Shown: positions 1-10,871 of the stretch, one piece after another
Layout: every line of letters starts with the position of its first letter
Numbering within the stretch: the first letter of the stretch is position 1
Source: Paratinospora sagittata
Taxonomy: Eukaryota > Streptophyta > Magnoliopsida > Ranunculales > Menispermaceae
Reading direction: 5' to 3'
Length of the DNA: 64,000 nt
Assembly: GCA_035771175.1 (NCBI GenBank)
Contig: CM069597.1
Location: 44,839,212-44,903,211, forward strand
Position numbers and translations under genes: made by a program
Notes under the pieces: generated by a model
Told to the model about the DNA's origin: nothing
Databases searched by the model: none
Seen by the model: the letters and a program-made list of their open reading frames with translations, nothing else

Positions 1-554
1 TAGGATTTCCTTTTTTTAATCATAATACTGTAAATTTAAGATGGATCTATCATCATACGTACACCCATTGATCTACTAGGAATGAATCCCAAATTTCTTC
101 ATGCCAGCATATTTTAGTATTCTTCAGCTTTTCTTATGCTTTCCTGCTCAATAAGTTAAAATTGACAATGACTTAGTGACCCATTGATGAATTACCAACT
201 CTGAAATTAGGATGGATAATACTGAGATTTAGAGAATTATCCATCCTGTATTCTAGATACACTTACTGTTATATTTAGGAGAGAGTTTGCTCAGAATGAT
301 TGACAACTCTGTATGGCTTACGTGAAGATTGTCCGGTGGTTTTTTTTTTTTTTCGTATGAAGATGATCTCATCATTACTGCTCTCCCCAGAATTAGAGTT
401 TCTTTCTTCTAAATGTTGATTGAGCTTAGGAACAATATGAATTATTCATCTAATTCTGAAACTAGGATATAACTTTTTCGTAGGTTTAGACTTTCTGCAA
501 GAATGATGCCTATGATGAGGATATCATCTTTTGATGAAATTCAACCATACATAT
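1..554. other. AT-rich sequence without a gene
   Basis: No open frame with recognisable domains and no structured repeat was seen. The stretch ends at the target duplication of the solo LTR that follows. Confidence 0.5.
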
Positions 555-1429
555 TGTTGGACTATATACCAATCATAAGACACGTCAGCCATATTAGTCC
601 GGTTCAGTGAGACATAGCACATATCAGGTAGTTATACCAACCTGTTCTGTTCCGGACAAGCGTGACAAATCTGCCTAACCGGGCATGTAGCAGAAGCCAT
701 GGTCTGTCCTACCGACCAGTTAAATATCACAGCCACTATGGGAGGTCAACCAAGGAACATCTGAGTTGCTTGATCAATATCAATTATCGAGGGTCACCGA
801 CCACTATATACCGATCTCACGACAGACTGAATCTTTAGTATCAGGCAACCACAAGGAAAGACCACAGGTCGGCATACCGACCACTAGTGATCTCCGACTT
901 CGGGACGGATGTTGACGGAATCCCTGGTTGGATAGGAATAAGGTGTGATTAATTGCGAAAAGTTCGGAATTCACTCCTAGTCCGACTCTGATAAAGCTAG
1001 ACACTCTACCAGTTCAACTAGGAGACTGATAAGTCATCCGGATCCCATGAGGATCAGACCAAATCTTATCAGGGATCAGATATGTTTTCGTAGCACGAGT
1101 TAGATTCTTAATTCTACAACAACACCACGACAAGGCCAAAGACCTCAAACATTTTCTATAAAAAGACTTGAACCGCTAAGGGGAAGGTAAGAAACTTTAA
1201 GTCATTCTCGACTAAGTTCAGTATTACGAAGTTCTGAACTAACTTAGGCATCGGAGGGTCCTTGGCCGACACCACACCGGTGTTCCTCACGATAGCCTAT
1301 TTTCTCTTGTTTTTTCTCTCTCTCAGATCACCAACCTCCAGCGATTTCTCCAGTACCCTGCCGAGTTTCAGATCAACATCTTCCCTCCACCTCATCGTCT
1401 ACTGGTATTAGTCAAATCTTGCACCAACA
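555..1429. mobile_element. Solo LTR, 875 bp, probably Ty3-gypsy
   Basis: The element starts TGTTGG and ends CCAACA. It is flanked by a perfect 5-bp target duplication, CATAT, at 550-554 and 1430-1434. There is no primer-binding site, polypurine tract or coding sequence, so it is a solo LTR left by LTR-LTR recombination. A segment near 1240-1290 (beginning GGCATCGGAGGGTCC) resembles the transcript-start region of long plant gypsy LTRs; that family assignment is from memory. The boundaries are seen directly, and strand cannot be fixed without the internal region. Confidence 0.8.
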
Positions 1430-1496
1430 CATATATTTCCTCATGGGCCATAACATAAGTATTTGTAAGCTGTGGACTATAGCTAGCCCAACCCAT

Positions 1497-1870
1497 TGTT
1501 GGGGTCCACCCATGTGCCGCCCACAACAGTGGAAGACAAGTGGCGGCTGAAACAAAAGGGGATGGCGCATTCGGCGCCTTTTTTACGGCGCCAAAAGGGT
1601 ATTAAAATATTAAATATATATTATATTATATATTTATAATTACGAAAATGCCCATGAATACTCCTATAAATAGAGTCTAACTTCATTCTTGAAATTCATT
1701 CCTGAGATCTATTCTGAGAGATCTAATTCAAGAGATCCAATCTGTAAGATCCACCTAACGGTGAAGTAATACAAGTTTGCTGTCTCCCGTGGACGTAGGT
1801 AATTTGCCGAACCACGTTAAATACTGTTGTCTTATTTTTCTTTCATGTTTTACCACGATTTCGCATAACA
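1497..1870 (+). mobile_element. Solo LTR of a copia element, 374 bp
   Basis: Starts TGTTGGGG, ends CGCATAACA, and is flanked by the perfect 5-bp repeat CCCAT (1492-1496 and 1871-1875). Its downstream third, with CCCGTGGACGTAGGTAA near 1787 and GAACCACGTTAAA near 1809, matches the same part of the LTR of the intact element at 2572, as does the terminal GCATAACA. It is therefore a related but distinct copia family. A TATA-like TATAAATAG lies near 1666. The surrounding short open frames are not genes. Confidence 0.85.
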
Positions 1871-1875
1871 CCCAT

Positions 1876-2566
1876 TTGCTACGTTTTTGCATTTTTGTTA
1901 AGAGAATTAGTTTAAATTGCAAATGTATACATATAATATAATTCATTTCAAGATAATCTTGCGCATAGGTATTTTGGGTTATTCTTAGTTGGATTTTTCT
2001 TTAGCATCTTGTGTATCTACTTTGTTCTGGTTCTTGCTTATTAAATAAGTTCTGCTTTCACCTTTTAGAAAAGGAGGGGGGAGTTGGACTTTTGTGTCTG
2101 TTCAACTTGAGAATTTGTAATTTGCCATGATTTTTTAGCAATGACTGATAAAGTACAGAATATCTACATTGAAACTTCTACAACAAGGCATTAGCTGGTG
2201 CTTTTAGTTTAGTCAGTTTTCATTACCAATTATGTTTTTCTGGTTTTATGTCATTATTATTTAAATATCTAGGTACCCTTCGCAGGAACCTACACAGGCG
2301 GGAGCTTCGTGCACTAGGCTACCCATTTAGTCTTGAATAATTGGTTATTCTCCTTTGGCAGCATTGAAGAGACTGTATGTCTCTACACTGCCCTGATGAT
2401 TGTGGTTCTCAAGTGGCTTGAATGTGTTAAGACCTCTGGTATACCATTGCCTCGGACCTCGGTTAACTTAAGATGAATGTCAGTCTTATGGACCTTTTTT
2501 TTCATTTCATTTCTGTTTGCTTTGTTCTTTTAGCAACTTGTGCAGTATCTTCTTTGATATAGAACT
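1876..2566. other. Gap between solo LTR and intact copia; SINE-like fragment inside
   Basis: AT-rich spacer. At about 2280-2325 it contains a short GC-rich piece (GGGAGCTTCGTGCACTAGG near 2300) that is the reverse complement of the best-conserved part of plant Au-type SINEs, recognised from memory. No coding sequence was seen. Confidence 0.4.
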
Positions 2567-2571
2567 CAATT

Positions 2572-2838
2572 TGTTGGTTTAGTCCACCTCATGCATAGCC
2601 GCCATGAATAGTCAACAAATACCTGAAATGAATTGTCAAATTCATCAAGCCGCATGGGATGCATGGGCTGGCTGCATGGATCACGTGGGCGAAATATGCT
2701 CTATAAATATGCTCTGTTTCTTCTTGTAAAATCATCCCTGATATCAATGCAATAGTTGCCTCCCGTGGACGTAGGTATTTTTGCCGAACCACGTTAAACT
2801 TTGGTTGTCTTGATTTTCTTTCATGCTTTCGCATAACA
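2572..2838 (+). repeat. 5' LTR of intact copia element
   Basis: The U3 part contains CATG-rich direct repeats and a G-box core CACGTG at 2682-2687. A TATA box, CTATAAATA, follows at about 2700-2708. The R/U5 part carries CCCGTGGACGTAGG and GAACCACGTTAAA, shared with the solo LTR at 1497. Confidence 0.95.
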
Positions 2839-3472
2839 AATTGGTATCAGAGCTTAGGTGAAGCTTTGGAAGAAAACGGACACTCGGTCGATTTTTTCGA
2901 AATTTCATCGAAAAATTTGAGATTCTGTATCAGTGATCGGAATTGTTTTCTGATCATCCGTGGAGGTAGCTCTCGTTTCCAGGAATCCAACGCAATAAAC
3001 GGCGAGAAAAACGGACAAGAAACGAGTCCTCGGGAGCCGTTCAAAGTCTAGAAAAAATTTCAGAAAAAATCTCTGTTGCAGCGCGCAGGGAAGAAGAAGC
3101 CGGGTGAAGAAGACGACTGTTCATTCGGACCCGGATCCGACCCGACCCACTATTCATTCGGGCTTAACTATTCATCCGACTTACTGTTCATCAGCCCGCA
3201 CTATTCGGACCGCTACTATTCATTCCAGCCCGCACTATTTCGGCCCGCCACTATTCATTCCAGCCCGCACTGTTTCCCTGATACTGTTTATCCGGCTAAT
3301 TTTTTGTCTGATTTCAGCAAAGTCAGACTCGTTTCCACCATTTTCGACCGTTCCGGACGCAGTCGTGCAATCCGTTTCTGCAGATTCAACTCCTAAGTTA
3401 GTGATATAGCTTAGTTGGAGTTGTTTATCATTTTTCCAACACTTTTCAGCGTCATACATATTTTCAGTCTTA

Positions 3473-6400
3473 ATGGCGGAAGAAATCCCAACCACTAGCA
3501 AGCCTTGGCAAAGAACTTCGATATCCAATGCAAAGTTCGAGGTGGAGAAATTCAACGGCACCAACAACTTTGGCATGTGGCAATGCGAAGTTCAAGATCT
3601 ACTCTTCAGGGAAGGATCACATATCGCCTTGGAAGTCAAGCCCAAAGATATGTCCGATGATGATTGGCATTTTGTAAATCGTCAAGCTTGTGGTACAATC
3701 AGACTCTGTTTGGCCAAAGATCAGAAGTACTTTGTCATGAAAGAGACTATGGCAATAAGTCTCTGGAAGAAACTGGAGGACAAGTACATGACGAAAAGCG
3801 TAGAGAACCGCCTCTACCTGAAGAAGAAGCTCTATCGTTTTCAGTACAAGGAAGGTACTCCCATGAGTGAGCATCTTGATCAATTCAATAAGATTCTTGC
3901 TGATTTACTAAATCTTGATGTTGACCCTCTTGATGAGGATAAAGCCCTATTGTTGTTAAACTCTTTGCCTGAAAGTTATGAACATTTAACAACAACTTTG
4001 CTATATGGTAAAGATGAGGTTAAATTCAGTGATGTTTCAAATGCTTTGGTGAACAACGAGTATCGAAGGAAGGACCAACGCGATCACAAGGAAGCATCAC
4101 CAGCAGCCTTGACAGTATCTAGAGGCAGGGCTAACAAAAGATCTGATAGATCCAGTGGGCGAGGCCGATCTCGCTCAAAGTCACAAGGACCTTCTTCACG
4201 TCAACGTCTTGCCAAGGATGAATGTGCCTATTGTCACCAAAAGGGGCACTGGAAGAAAGATTGTCCAAATAAGGACAAGACAACTGCAAATGTGGCACAG
4301 AAGGCTGAAGAAGATTCTGCCTTCTCCGTTTCATCTATAGACAATCAGTCTGATAGATGGATATTAGATTCCGGCTGTTCCTATCATATGTGTCCGAATC
4401 GACATTGGTTCTCCAAACTAGATGAGTTCGATGGAGGAGTTGTGCTAATGGGCAACAACAATACCTGTCAAACAAAGGGTATTGGAACTATACGCCTAAA
4501 GATGCATAACGGTACAACAAGACGGCTCACGGACGTCAGATATGTCCCAGATCTGAAGAAAAATCTGATCTCCTTAGGAGTCCTTGATTCCAGCGGTTAC
4601 AAGGTAACCATTGAAGGTGGAGTTCTGAAGGTTGTCCGTGGAGCATTCTTGGCCATGAAAGGTACTCAGAAAGGAAATCTCTATTTCCTTGACGGACACA
4701 CAGTAATCGGAAGTGTATCAGCTTGCACCAGTTCTAAAGATGTTTCATCAGACACTTCCCGACTTTGGCACATGCGGCTCGGACATGTTGGAGAGAAGGC
4801 TCTTCAAACCTTGATAAAGCAAGGTTCTCTGAAAGGTGCAAAAACCGGGAAACTTGACTTCTGCGAGCACTGTATCTTAGGCAAGCAGACGAGAGTCAAG
4901 TTTGGAACTGCCATCCACCGCACAAAAGGAACATTAGATTATGTTCATACCGACGTCTGGGGACCCTCTCAAAATGCTTCATTGGGAGGTAAACGTTGGT
5001 TTGTTACTTTTATTGATGATTTCTCACGTTATGTTTGGGTTTATACCATGAAGCATAAAGATGAAGTGCTAGATATCTTTCTTATATGGAAGAAAATGGT
5101 AGAAACCCAAACGGGAAGAAAGATTAAGAGGCTCAGATCTGATAATGGAGGAGAATACAAGTCAGACCCATTTCAGAAATTTTGTGAGAATGAAGGGATT
5201 GTCAGACATTTCACAGTCCCAGGCACGCCACAACAAAACGGTGTTGCTGAACGCATGAATCGTACTTTGATAGATAAAGTTCGCTGCATGTTATCTCATT
5301 CTGGACTAAGCAAGGCATTTTGGGCTGAAGCTTTGTCATATGCCTCTCATATCATCAATAGACTTCCGGCAACAGCACTAGATGGCAAAACTCCCAAGGA
5401 GGTATGGTCTGGACACCCTGTTTCCGATTATAATTCTCTGCGCATTTTTGGATGCACTGCATATTTCCATGTGAAGGAATCCAAACTGGATCCTAGGTCC
5501 AAGAAAGCGATTTTCATGGGCTTTAGTGAAGGAGTTAAGGCTTTCCGACTATGGAACCCTGAGACAAAGACGATTGTCAAAAGTCGAGATGTAACTTTTG
5601 ATGAATCTGTGATGTTAAAGCATACAGTTTCTGATAAAGAAAATCGAGATCCAGATTTGCCTCAGCAGGTGGAGTTAGATATTCCAGTAACTCTTGGCAA
5701 GTTAGCAGAGATATCTAACCATCCTGAAGAAGACGAGGAAGAAATCTCAGTTGAGGTGGAGGCTCCAGGACCAGACATTAGTCAACAACCAGAATCAATT
5801 GCCACCAGTCGACCAAGAAGAGAAATTCGCAAACCGGCTCGGTACACTGACATGGTTGCATATGCATTACCAGTCACCGGAGATGATATTCCATACCATT
5901 ACAAAGATGTTTGTCGAAGTATGGAAAGTGAAAAGTGGAAAATGGCAATGAATGAGGAGATGACATCACTCCATCAGAATCAGACTTGGAAGTTGGTTCC
6001 ACTTCCGAAAGGAAAGAAACCAATTGGCTGTAAATGGGTTTTCGCTAAGAAGGAAGGCTCTCCCAGCCCAGATGGTATCCGATACAAAGCCAGACTGGTA
6101 GCAAAAGGCTACGCTCAGAGGGAAGGAATTGACTACAATGAGGTATTCTCACCTGTTGTTAAGCATTCGTCAATTCGAATATTATTGGCTTTGGTTGCAC
6201 AGTTTGATCTCGAGTTAGCCCAACTCGATGTCAAAACTGCTTTTCTACATGGTAATTTGGAAGAAGAGATATATATGTCTCAACCAGAAGGATTCAAAGT
6301 ACCAGGAAGAGAGCATTGGGCTTGCAAGTTGAGCAAGTCATTGTATGGCCTGAAGCAGTCACCGAGACAGTGGTACAAGCGATTTGACAGCTTCATCCAA

Positions 6401-7471
6401 GGGCAAAAATATACCCGGAGTCAGTTTGATCATTGTGTCTACTATCGCAAACTTCAAGATGGTACATTTATCTATTTGCTTTTATATGTAGATGATATGT
6501 TAATTGCATCTAAAAGCAAGGTGGAGATCAACAAGTTGAAGGCTCAATTGAGCTCAGAGTTTGAAATGAAGGATCTTGGAGAAGCCAGAAAAATTCTCGG
6601 GATGGAGATAACTCGAGACAGGGCCAAAAGCACAATCTGTTTGACTCAGACTCAGTATTTGAAGAAAGTTCTTCAAACTTTTGGCATTGGCAATGACACA
6701 AAACCTGTGAGCACACCATTGGCACCACATTTCAAGCTAAGTTCATCAATGTCACCAAATTCCGAAGATCAGAAGAAGCAAATGGAGAACATTCCATATG
6801 CAAATGCAGTTGGTGCCTTGATGTATGCTATGGTGTGTACCAGACCTGACATTTCACATGCTGTAAGTATGGTAAGTCGTTACATGCACAACCCCGGTAA
6901 AGGCCACTGGCAAGCAGTGAAGTGGATTCTACGGTATATTCATGGTACTGTAGATATTGGTTTAAAGTTCGAGAGAGATACGAAAAGTTGTAAGCATCTA
7001 GTCGGATATGTGGATTCAGACTATGCTGGAGATCTTGACAAGCGCAGATCTACTACTGGTTATGTTTTCACTATGGCAGGAGGACCAGTGAGTTGGAGAT
7101 CAACACTACAGTCAACAGTTGTTTTGTCTACTACAGAGGCAGAGTACATGGCAGTAACGGAAGCTTTCAAGGAAGCAATCTGGTTTCATGGATTAACTAA
7201 AGACTTGGGAATTGTGCAGAAGAATGTTGAAGTTTTCTGCGACAGCCAGAGTGCCATTTGTTTGGCAAAGAACCAAGTTCATCACAGTCGAACGAAGCAT
7301 ATTGATGTTCGTTTTCATTTTATTCGAGAAATAGTAGAAGAAGGGAGTATTCTTCTGCAAAAGATCAAGACTGCAGATAACCCTGCAGATATGCTTACAA
7401 AGGTAGTTACAGGGATCAAGTTCCAACATTGTTTGGACTTGATCAACATCTCACGAGCTCCAAGTGCCTAA
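3473..7471 (+). CDS. Copia Gag-Pol polyprotein, intact
   Basis: 1332 aa in one frame without stops. In order: a Gag region (about 1-250) ending in a zinc knuckle of CX2CX4HX4C form near residue 251; an aspartic protease with the D-S-G triad near 297; an integrase with an H/H/C/C zinc-binding part and a D, D, E catalytic core (HTDVWGP, RSDNGGE and NGVAERMNR motifs); a reverse transcriptase with its YVDD active site near 1004; and an RNase H with the DSDYAGD, TTEAEYMA and NPADMLTK motifs. The order protease-integrase-RT-RNase H defines Ty1-copia. Motifs resemble Tnt1/Tork-type plant elements. The start ATG at 3473 gives the longest frame and precedes the Gag homology. All catalytic residues I looked for are present. 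Confidence 0.96.
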   Translation: MAEEIPTTSKPWQRTSISNAKFEVEKFNGTNNFGMWQCEVQDLLFREGSHIALEVKPKDMSDDDWHFVNRQACGTIRLCLAKDQKYFVMKETMAISLWKKLEDKYMTKSVENRLYLKKKLYRFQYKEGTPMSEHLDQFNKILADLLNLDVDPLDEDKALLLLNSLPESYEHLTTTLLYGKDEVKFSDVSNALVNNEYRRKDQRDHKEASPAALTVSRGRANKRSDRSSGRGRSRSKSQGPSSRQRLAKDECAYCHQKGHWKKDCPNKDKTTANVAQKAEEDSAFSVSSIDNQSDRWILDSGCSYHMCPNRHWFSKLDEFDGGVVLMGNNNTCQTKGIGTIRLKMHNGTTRRLTDVRYVPDLKKNLISLGVLDSSGYKVTIEGGVLKVVRGAFLAMKGTQKGNLYFLDGHTVIGSVSACTSSKDVSSDTSRLWHMRLGHVGEKALQTLIKQGSLKGAKTGKLDFCEHCILGKQTRVKFGTAIHRTKGTLDYVHTDVWGPSQNASLGGKRWFVTFIDDFSRYVWVYTMKHKDEVLDIFLIWKKMVETQTGRKIKRLRSDNGGEYKSDPFQKFCENEGIVRHFTVPGTPQQNGVAERMNRTLIDKVRCMLSHSGLSKAFWAEALSYASHIINRLPATALDGKTPKEVWSGHPVSDYNSLRIFGCTAYFHVKESKLDPRSKKAIFMGFSEGVKAFRLWNPETKTIVKSRDVTFDESVMLKHTVSDKENRDPDLPQQVELDIPVTLGKLAEISNHPEEDEEEISVEVEAPGPDISQQPESIATSRPRREIRKPARYTDMVAYALPVTGDDIPYHYKDVCRSMESEKWKMAMNEEMTSLHQNQTWKLVPLPKGKKPIGCKWVFAKKEGSPSPDGIRYKARLVAKGYAQREGIDYNEVFSPVVKHSSIRILLALVAQFDLELAQLDVKTAFLHGNLEEEIYMSQPEGFKVPGREHWACKLSKSLYGLKQSPRQWYKRFDSFIQGQKYTRSQFDHCVYYRKLQDGTFIYLLLYVDDMLIASKSKVEINKLKAQLSSEFEMKDLGEARKILGMEITRDRAKSTICLTQTQYLKKVLQTFGIGNDTKPVSTPLAPHFKLSSSMSPNSEDQKKQMENIPYANAVGALMYAMVCTRPDISHAVSMVSRYMHNPGKGHWQAVKWILRYIHGTVDIGLKFERDTKSCKHLVGYVDSDYAGDLDKRRSTTGYVFTMAGGPVSWRSTLQSTVVLSTTEAEYMAVTEAFKEAIWFHGLTKDLGIVQKNVEVFCDSQSAICLAKNQVHHSRTKHIDVRFHFIREIVEEGSILLQKIKTADNPADMLTKVVTGIKFQHCLDLINISRAPSA

Positions 7472-7579
7472 AGGCACTACTGGAGGCAGCAACAATTTTT
7501 TTTTGAAGGAAGCTTGCTATCTGTAGAAAGATTGTAGGTGTGAAGGAGTCTTGTTCCACATGAGGTGGAGGTGGAGATT

Positions 7580-7846
7580 TGTTGGTTTAGTCCACCTCAT
7601 GCATAGCCGCCATGAATAGTCAACAAATACCTGAAATGAATTGTCAAATTCATCAAGCCGCATGGGATGCATGGGCTGGCTGCATGGATCACGTGGGCGA
7701 AATATGCTCTATAAATATGCTCTGTTTCTTCTTGTAAAATCATCCCTGATATCAATGCAATAGTTGCCTCCCGTGGACGTAGGTATTTTTGCCGAACCAC
7801 GTTAAACTTTGGTTGTCTTGATTTTCTTTCATGCTTTCGCATAACA
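7580..7846 (+). repeat. 3' LTR of intact copia element
   Basis: Same length and, by eye, the same sequence as the 5' LTR, including the CACGTG core at 7690-7695. It is preceded by the purine tract GAGGTGGAGGTGGAGATT. Confidence 0.95.
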
Positions 7847-7851
7847 CAATT

Positions 7852-10440
7852 GTGCAACACCATAAATCTTACTTTACATGTGTCAGTTTGCAAAGCTGAG
7901 TATGACCCTTATTTCCCGTGTTATAGATATGTTAAGAAAAACTTGGTACTGCTGTGGTTCTCAATGGTATAGCAGTCTGTACTGTTCTTGAAGTGGGCCT
8001 AAAAATCACTGAAACTATATTTAAGTTGTTGAATCTAAAATGAATACTCTATCATTGTTTTTCTCAATCAAAGGCCTGGCTTGCCATTTGCTTTTGGCTC
8101 AGTGATTAAGATAACTGAGATTTTGATTTTTAATTTAGAATTGTATTTCAATCTCTTGATAAAAATTCGAGAATCAGAGTTAGCAGGACTTTACTAAAGA
8201 GGTCAATTCATTTTCAAATACTTTGCATTAGGCACAAATTTTGGTTTCCATTATTAATGCTAGGTTTGTAGCATATCTCTTCTTTTAGTTTAGCTGCTTT
8301 CTTAACCACGACTGTATATAGCAATCACTTGATTAAACAAAAAATAGGAAAAAAAATGAAGAGAAATTACAGGAGAGAAGGTTATGCCGTTTGATAAGTT
8401 GACATTTCGATATCATCTAGATCATGTGGGCATACATGATATAGAAATGCTTCAAGCACCTATCAACTGTTTCTTATGAGCATTTTCAATTGATCATAAC
8501 GTGTTGACAACTCTGGAAACTGACATGCTAAATTATGGATAGATTTGAAACTTCGATTCAAATCTAGATGGTAATCTAATTAAAAAGTCCATTGGATACA
8601 TAGGCATGGTGGGTAGGCAAAAGCCCAGCTATACTTATCAGGAAGACTTTTACTAAATTCTTATATGAGGAGAACAAAAGCATTAGGCCTAACCTTTTTA
8701 CCAGAGAGATTTAGTCATTATTTGGTCCTAATTTACCACTCCTTTCTTCTCTCTTTTGTTCTCGACATTACTGTAGTATTCCCAACTCTTAACCAACAAT
8801 ATTTTTGAAATCTTCATGTTCTATTATTGAAATAGAATATCGACATCATCAAGCAGCCTCAACATAAAAAGTCTGGATTTCGCTGAAAGTCTCACTCTTC
8901 CATTTATTGTACCTAGTAATATTTCAATCTTCATAGTTCATATCTCTCTTACTAAGCCTTTGGTCCTTTTGGTCACCATGGCACTCTCTAAAAATCCTCA
9001 ACTTGGACATTAAGGACTGTTATGCATCAAGTTTGGAACTACTTACAAAATTTCATATTTATTTACTACTAGAGATATTGTGTTTCTTGTGCTAAGAATT
9101 GACTGCGGTATCTTAAATATTTTTTTTTTCTTGCTGCTCAACCAAATAAGTAATTACCTGTATATGGTTTTCTAGTGTAGTTTGGAAGAAATGACATAGT
9201 GCCATGTTAACAACCATGGTATAATGTCATACAGAAAAGTTATATTTTTTAGATGCTGTAAGTAGTTTCAGTGGTGGAAATGATAGAACTAGTAAGCTAT
9301 GATAGATGCCATCAATTTCTCAATGAGGTAAAGGTCAGGCAGTTCTTTATGGGTTCGTGGATTATTGGAATCTGACGTCTCTTCCTTAGGTATGGAAAAC
9401 TTTAGAAGCCATGATTTCACTCTTAATAATATTTGTCATGCTATGTATTGTTTTCACTCTTTTACATAGGTTCTTGGATGCCTGGTATTGGTTGGTACAC
9501 CTGAAAATTTCGCAAAAGGTTTCCTAGAGAGTTCGATGAAATGTAGGTTCTACCTATTATGAGTTACTAGAGTCACAATCTGCTGAAAGTTAATACCTAA
9601 GCAGTGCCTCTAAGAGTCAGATTTAGTTGCGGTCATTATGTGCTGACTTCCTTCTGTTTTCAAATAAGGGGTCAGAATTAAACTAAGTAGCAGTATAGAT
9701 AGATATGTCTTGATCGAAAACCATATCAGTTTCATAATGGTTTTCTACATCACGCTGTGTGCAACCAATCTTATGCATATTAGAGTGTGGCCCGAAGAAA
9801 ATTTGAACATAGAAGATGCGACGCATCTCTGGCCCATCAAAGTGAGAAACTTGCATGGTGTATGCTATTACTACCTGGTAATTAGTCCCTTTTGCCTCAC
9901 AATATTAAGTATAAGCATGCCTGATGTTCAGCTTAGCCAGAAGCCCAGACCAAATGTGTTGGGCTGGGTTAAACAGTTTTGGATCAAGTAAAGCTCCTAC
10001 TTCCCATAGGCTCATAGAGTTTGGTGGAAGGAGAACTGCAAGATATATTTAACTAAAGCTATTTGTCTAGTTTCTTGCTTAGGTAATGTTTTGATTAATT
10101 TTCTACCTTATACAACCTTTGGTCTTTGGGTATTGGTAAGGTTTGCATCATGTTCTCGGATCACTGAGGTAAAAAAAAGGACAAGTTTGAATCCAAAGGC
10201 AGAAGCAAAAGGAAATTTGTATCTGGGCCTGTTCTGTCTTTATATTTTCTAGAAAGATATACCGGCATTTGAACCCCCTTGTAAATTTCAAGATCTAACA
10301 ACTACCAGAAAAAGCAATTGCATGCATGTTATACGGCAATTGATGCTTTTAAATTTAATTATCTATTGATCTATCCTTTTTTTAACACTTTGAGAAATGC
10401 TTTTTGACAAAGAAATTAACCCCCTTTTTTTTAATCATGC
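7852..10440. other. Long non-coding stretch, no gene assigned
   Basis: AT-rich sequence with only short open frames. The frame at 9710-9991 has no recognised domain. This may be intron or upstream sequence of the exon-like blocks at 10.4-10.8 kb. Confidence 0.4.
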
Positions 10441-10831
10441 AGCTATCAAGGCTGTTTGGATGTTGACATGATGCGTATCTTAAGGTATGACTTTGTTAAT
10501 AAAGTGAGACTAAATTTAGCTTTGATTTTAAACTATAGTCTACTATGATGCTAATGTTTATTATGATCCTGTACGTTTGATTGCATCTGAAGTAATCGTT
10601 AAGCGTCAATGATTCAAGAGCCTTATACCAACATCTCAAGCAAGTTGGTGAAAACACAGTTGTTATTTTGCTGTAAATCAATTACTACTTGCAATGCACA
10701 AACAAAGCTGTAAATTTAATTTCACTTTCTTTTCTTTACCAGTTGACAAATGACAAGCAAGCAGGTTTGATTTGGTTCTCTATGGCAAGGACAATTGAGA
10801 ACAGCTTGCTTCAAGCCTCACGGGTAATACT
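10441..10831 (+). CDS. Two putative internal exons of an unidentified gene
   Basis: First block: a polypyrimidine tract and CAG acceptor at about 10440, an open reading through YQGCLDVDMMRIL, and a GTGAGA donor at about 10502. Second block: a strong acceptor (TTTCTTTACCAG) at about 10742, an open reading through LTNDKQAGLIWF and ARTIENSLLQAS, and a GGTAATA donor at about 10830. The two join in phase without a stop only if the GTGAGA donor is used rather than the nearer GTATGA. I do not recognise the family. No start or terminal exon was found in the window, so this could be a piece of a gene disrupted by the copia insertions, a pseudogene or chance. Confidence 0.3.
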
Positions 10832-10871
10832 ACTGGTGAAGTTTTCACTTTTTGTCTTTCATTCAAGTTAA

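Larger units (their letters stand above)
2572..7846 (+). mobile_element. Complete Ty1-copia LTR retrotransposon (Tork/Tnt1-like)
   Basis: The two 267-bp LTRs (2572-2838 and 7580-7846) are identical by eye. Both start TGTTGG and end CATAACA. The 5-bp target duplication CAATT is perfect (2567-2571 and 7847-7851). A primer-binding site TGGTATCAGAGC at 2842-2853, complementary to the 3' end of initiator tRNA-Met, lies three bases after the 5' LTR. A purine tract (7562-7579) abuts the 3' LTR. One uninterrupted 1332-codon polyprotein occupies the interior. LTR identity, intact TSD and intact ORF together say the insertion is recent and possibly autonomous. The leader (2854-3472) contains CTATTCATTC-like direct repeats around 3140-3270. 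Confidence 0.97.

Noticed and set aside
3235..3576. 113-codon minus-strand frame in the copia leader
   Set aside because: Antisense to the leader and gag start of an intact retrotransposon; no homology.
7930..8040. Weak likeness to an Alba-type DNA/RNA-binding domain (VVLNGIAVCTVLEV)
   Set aside because: Too short, no splice signals around it, and the match is mainly hydrophobic residues.
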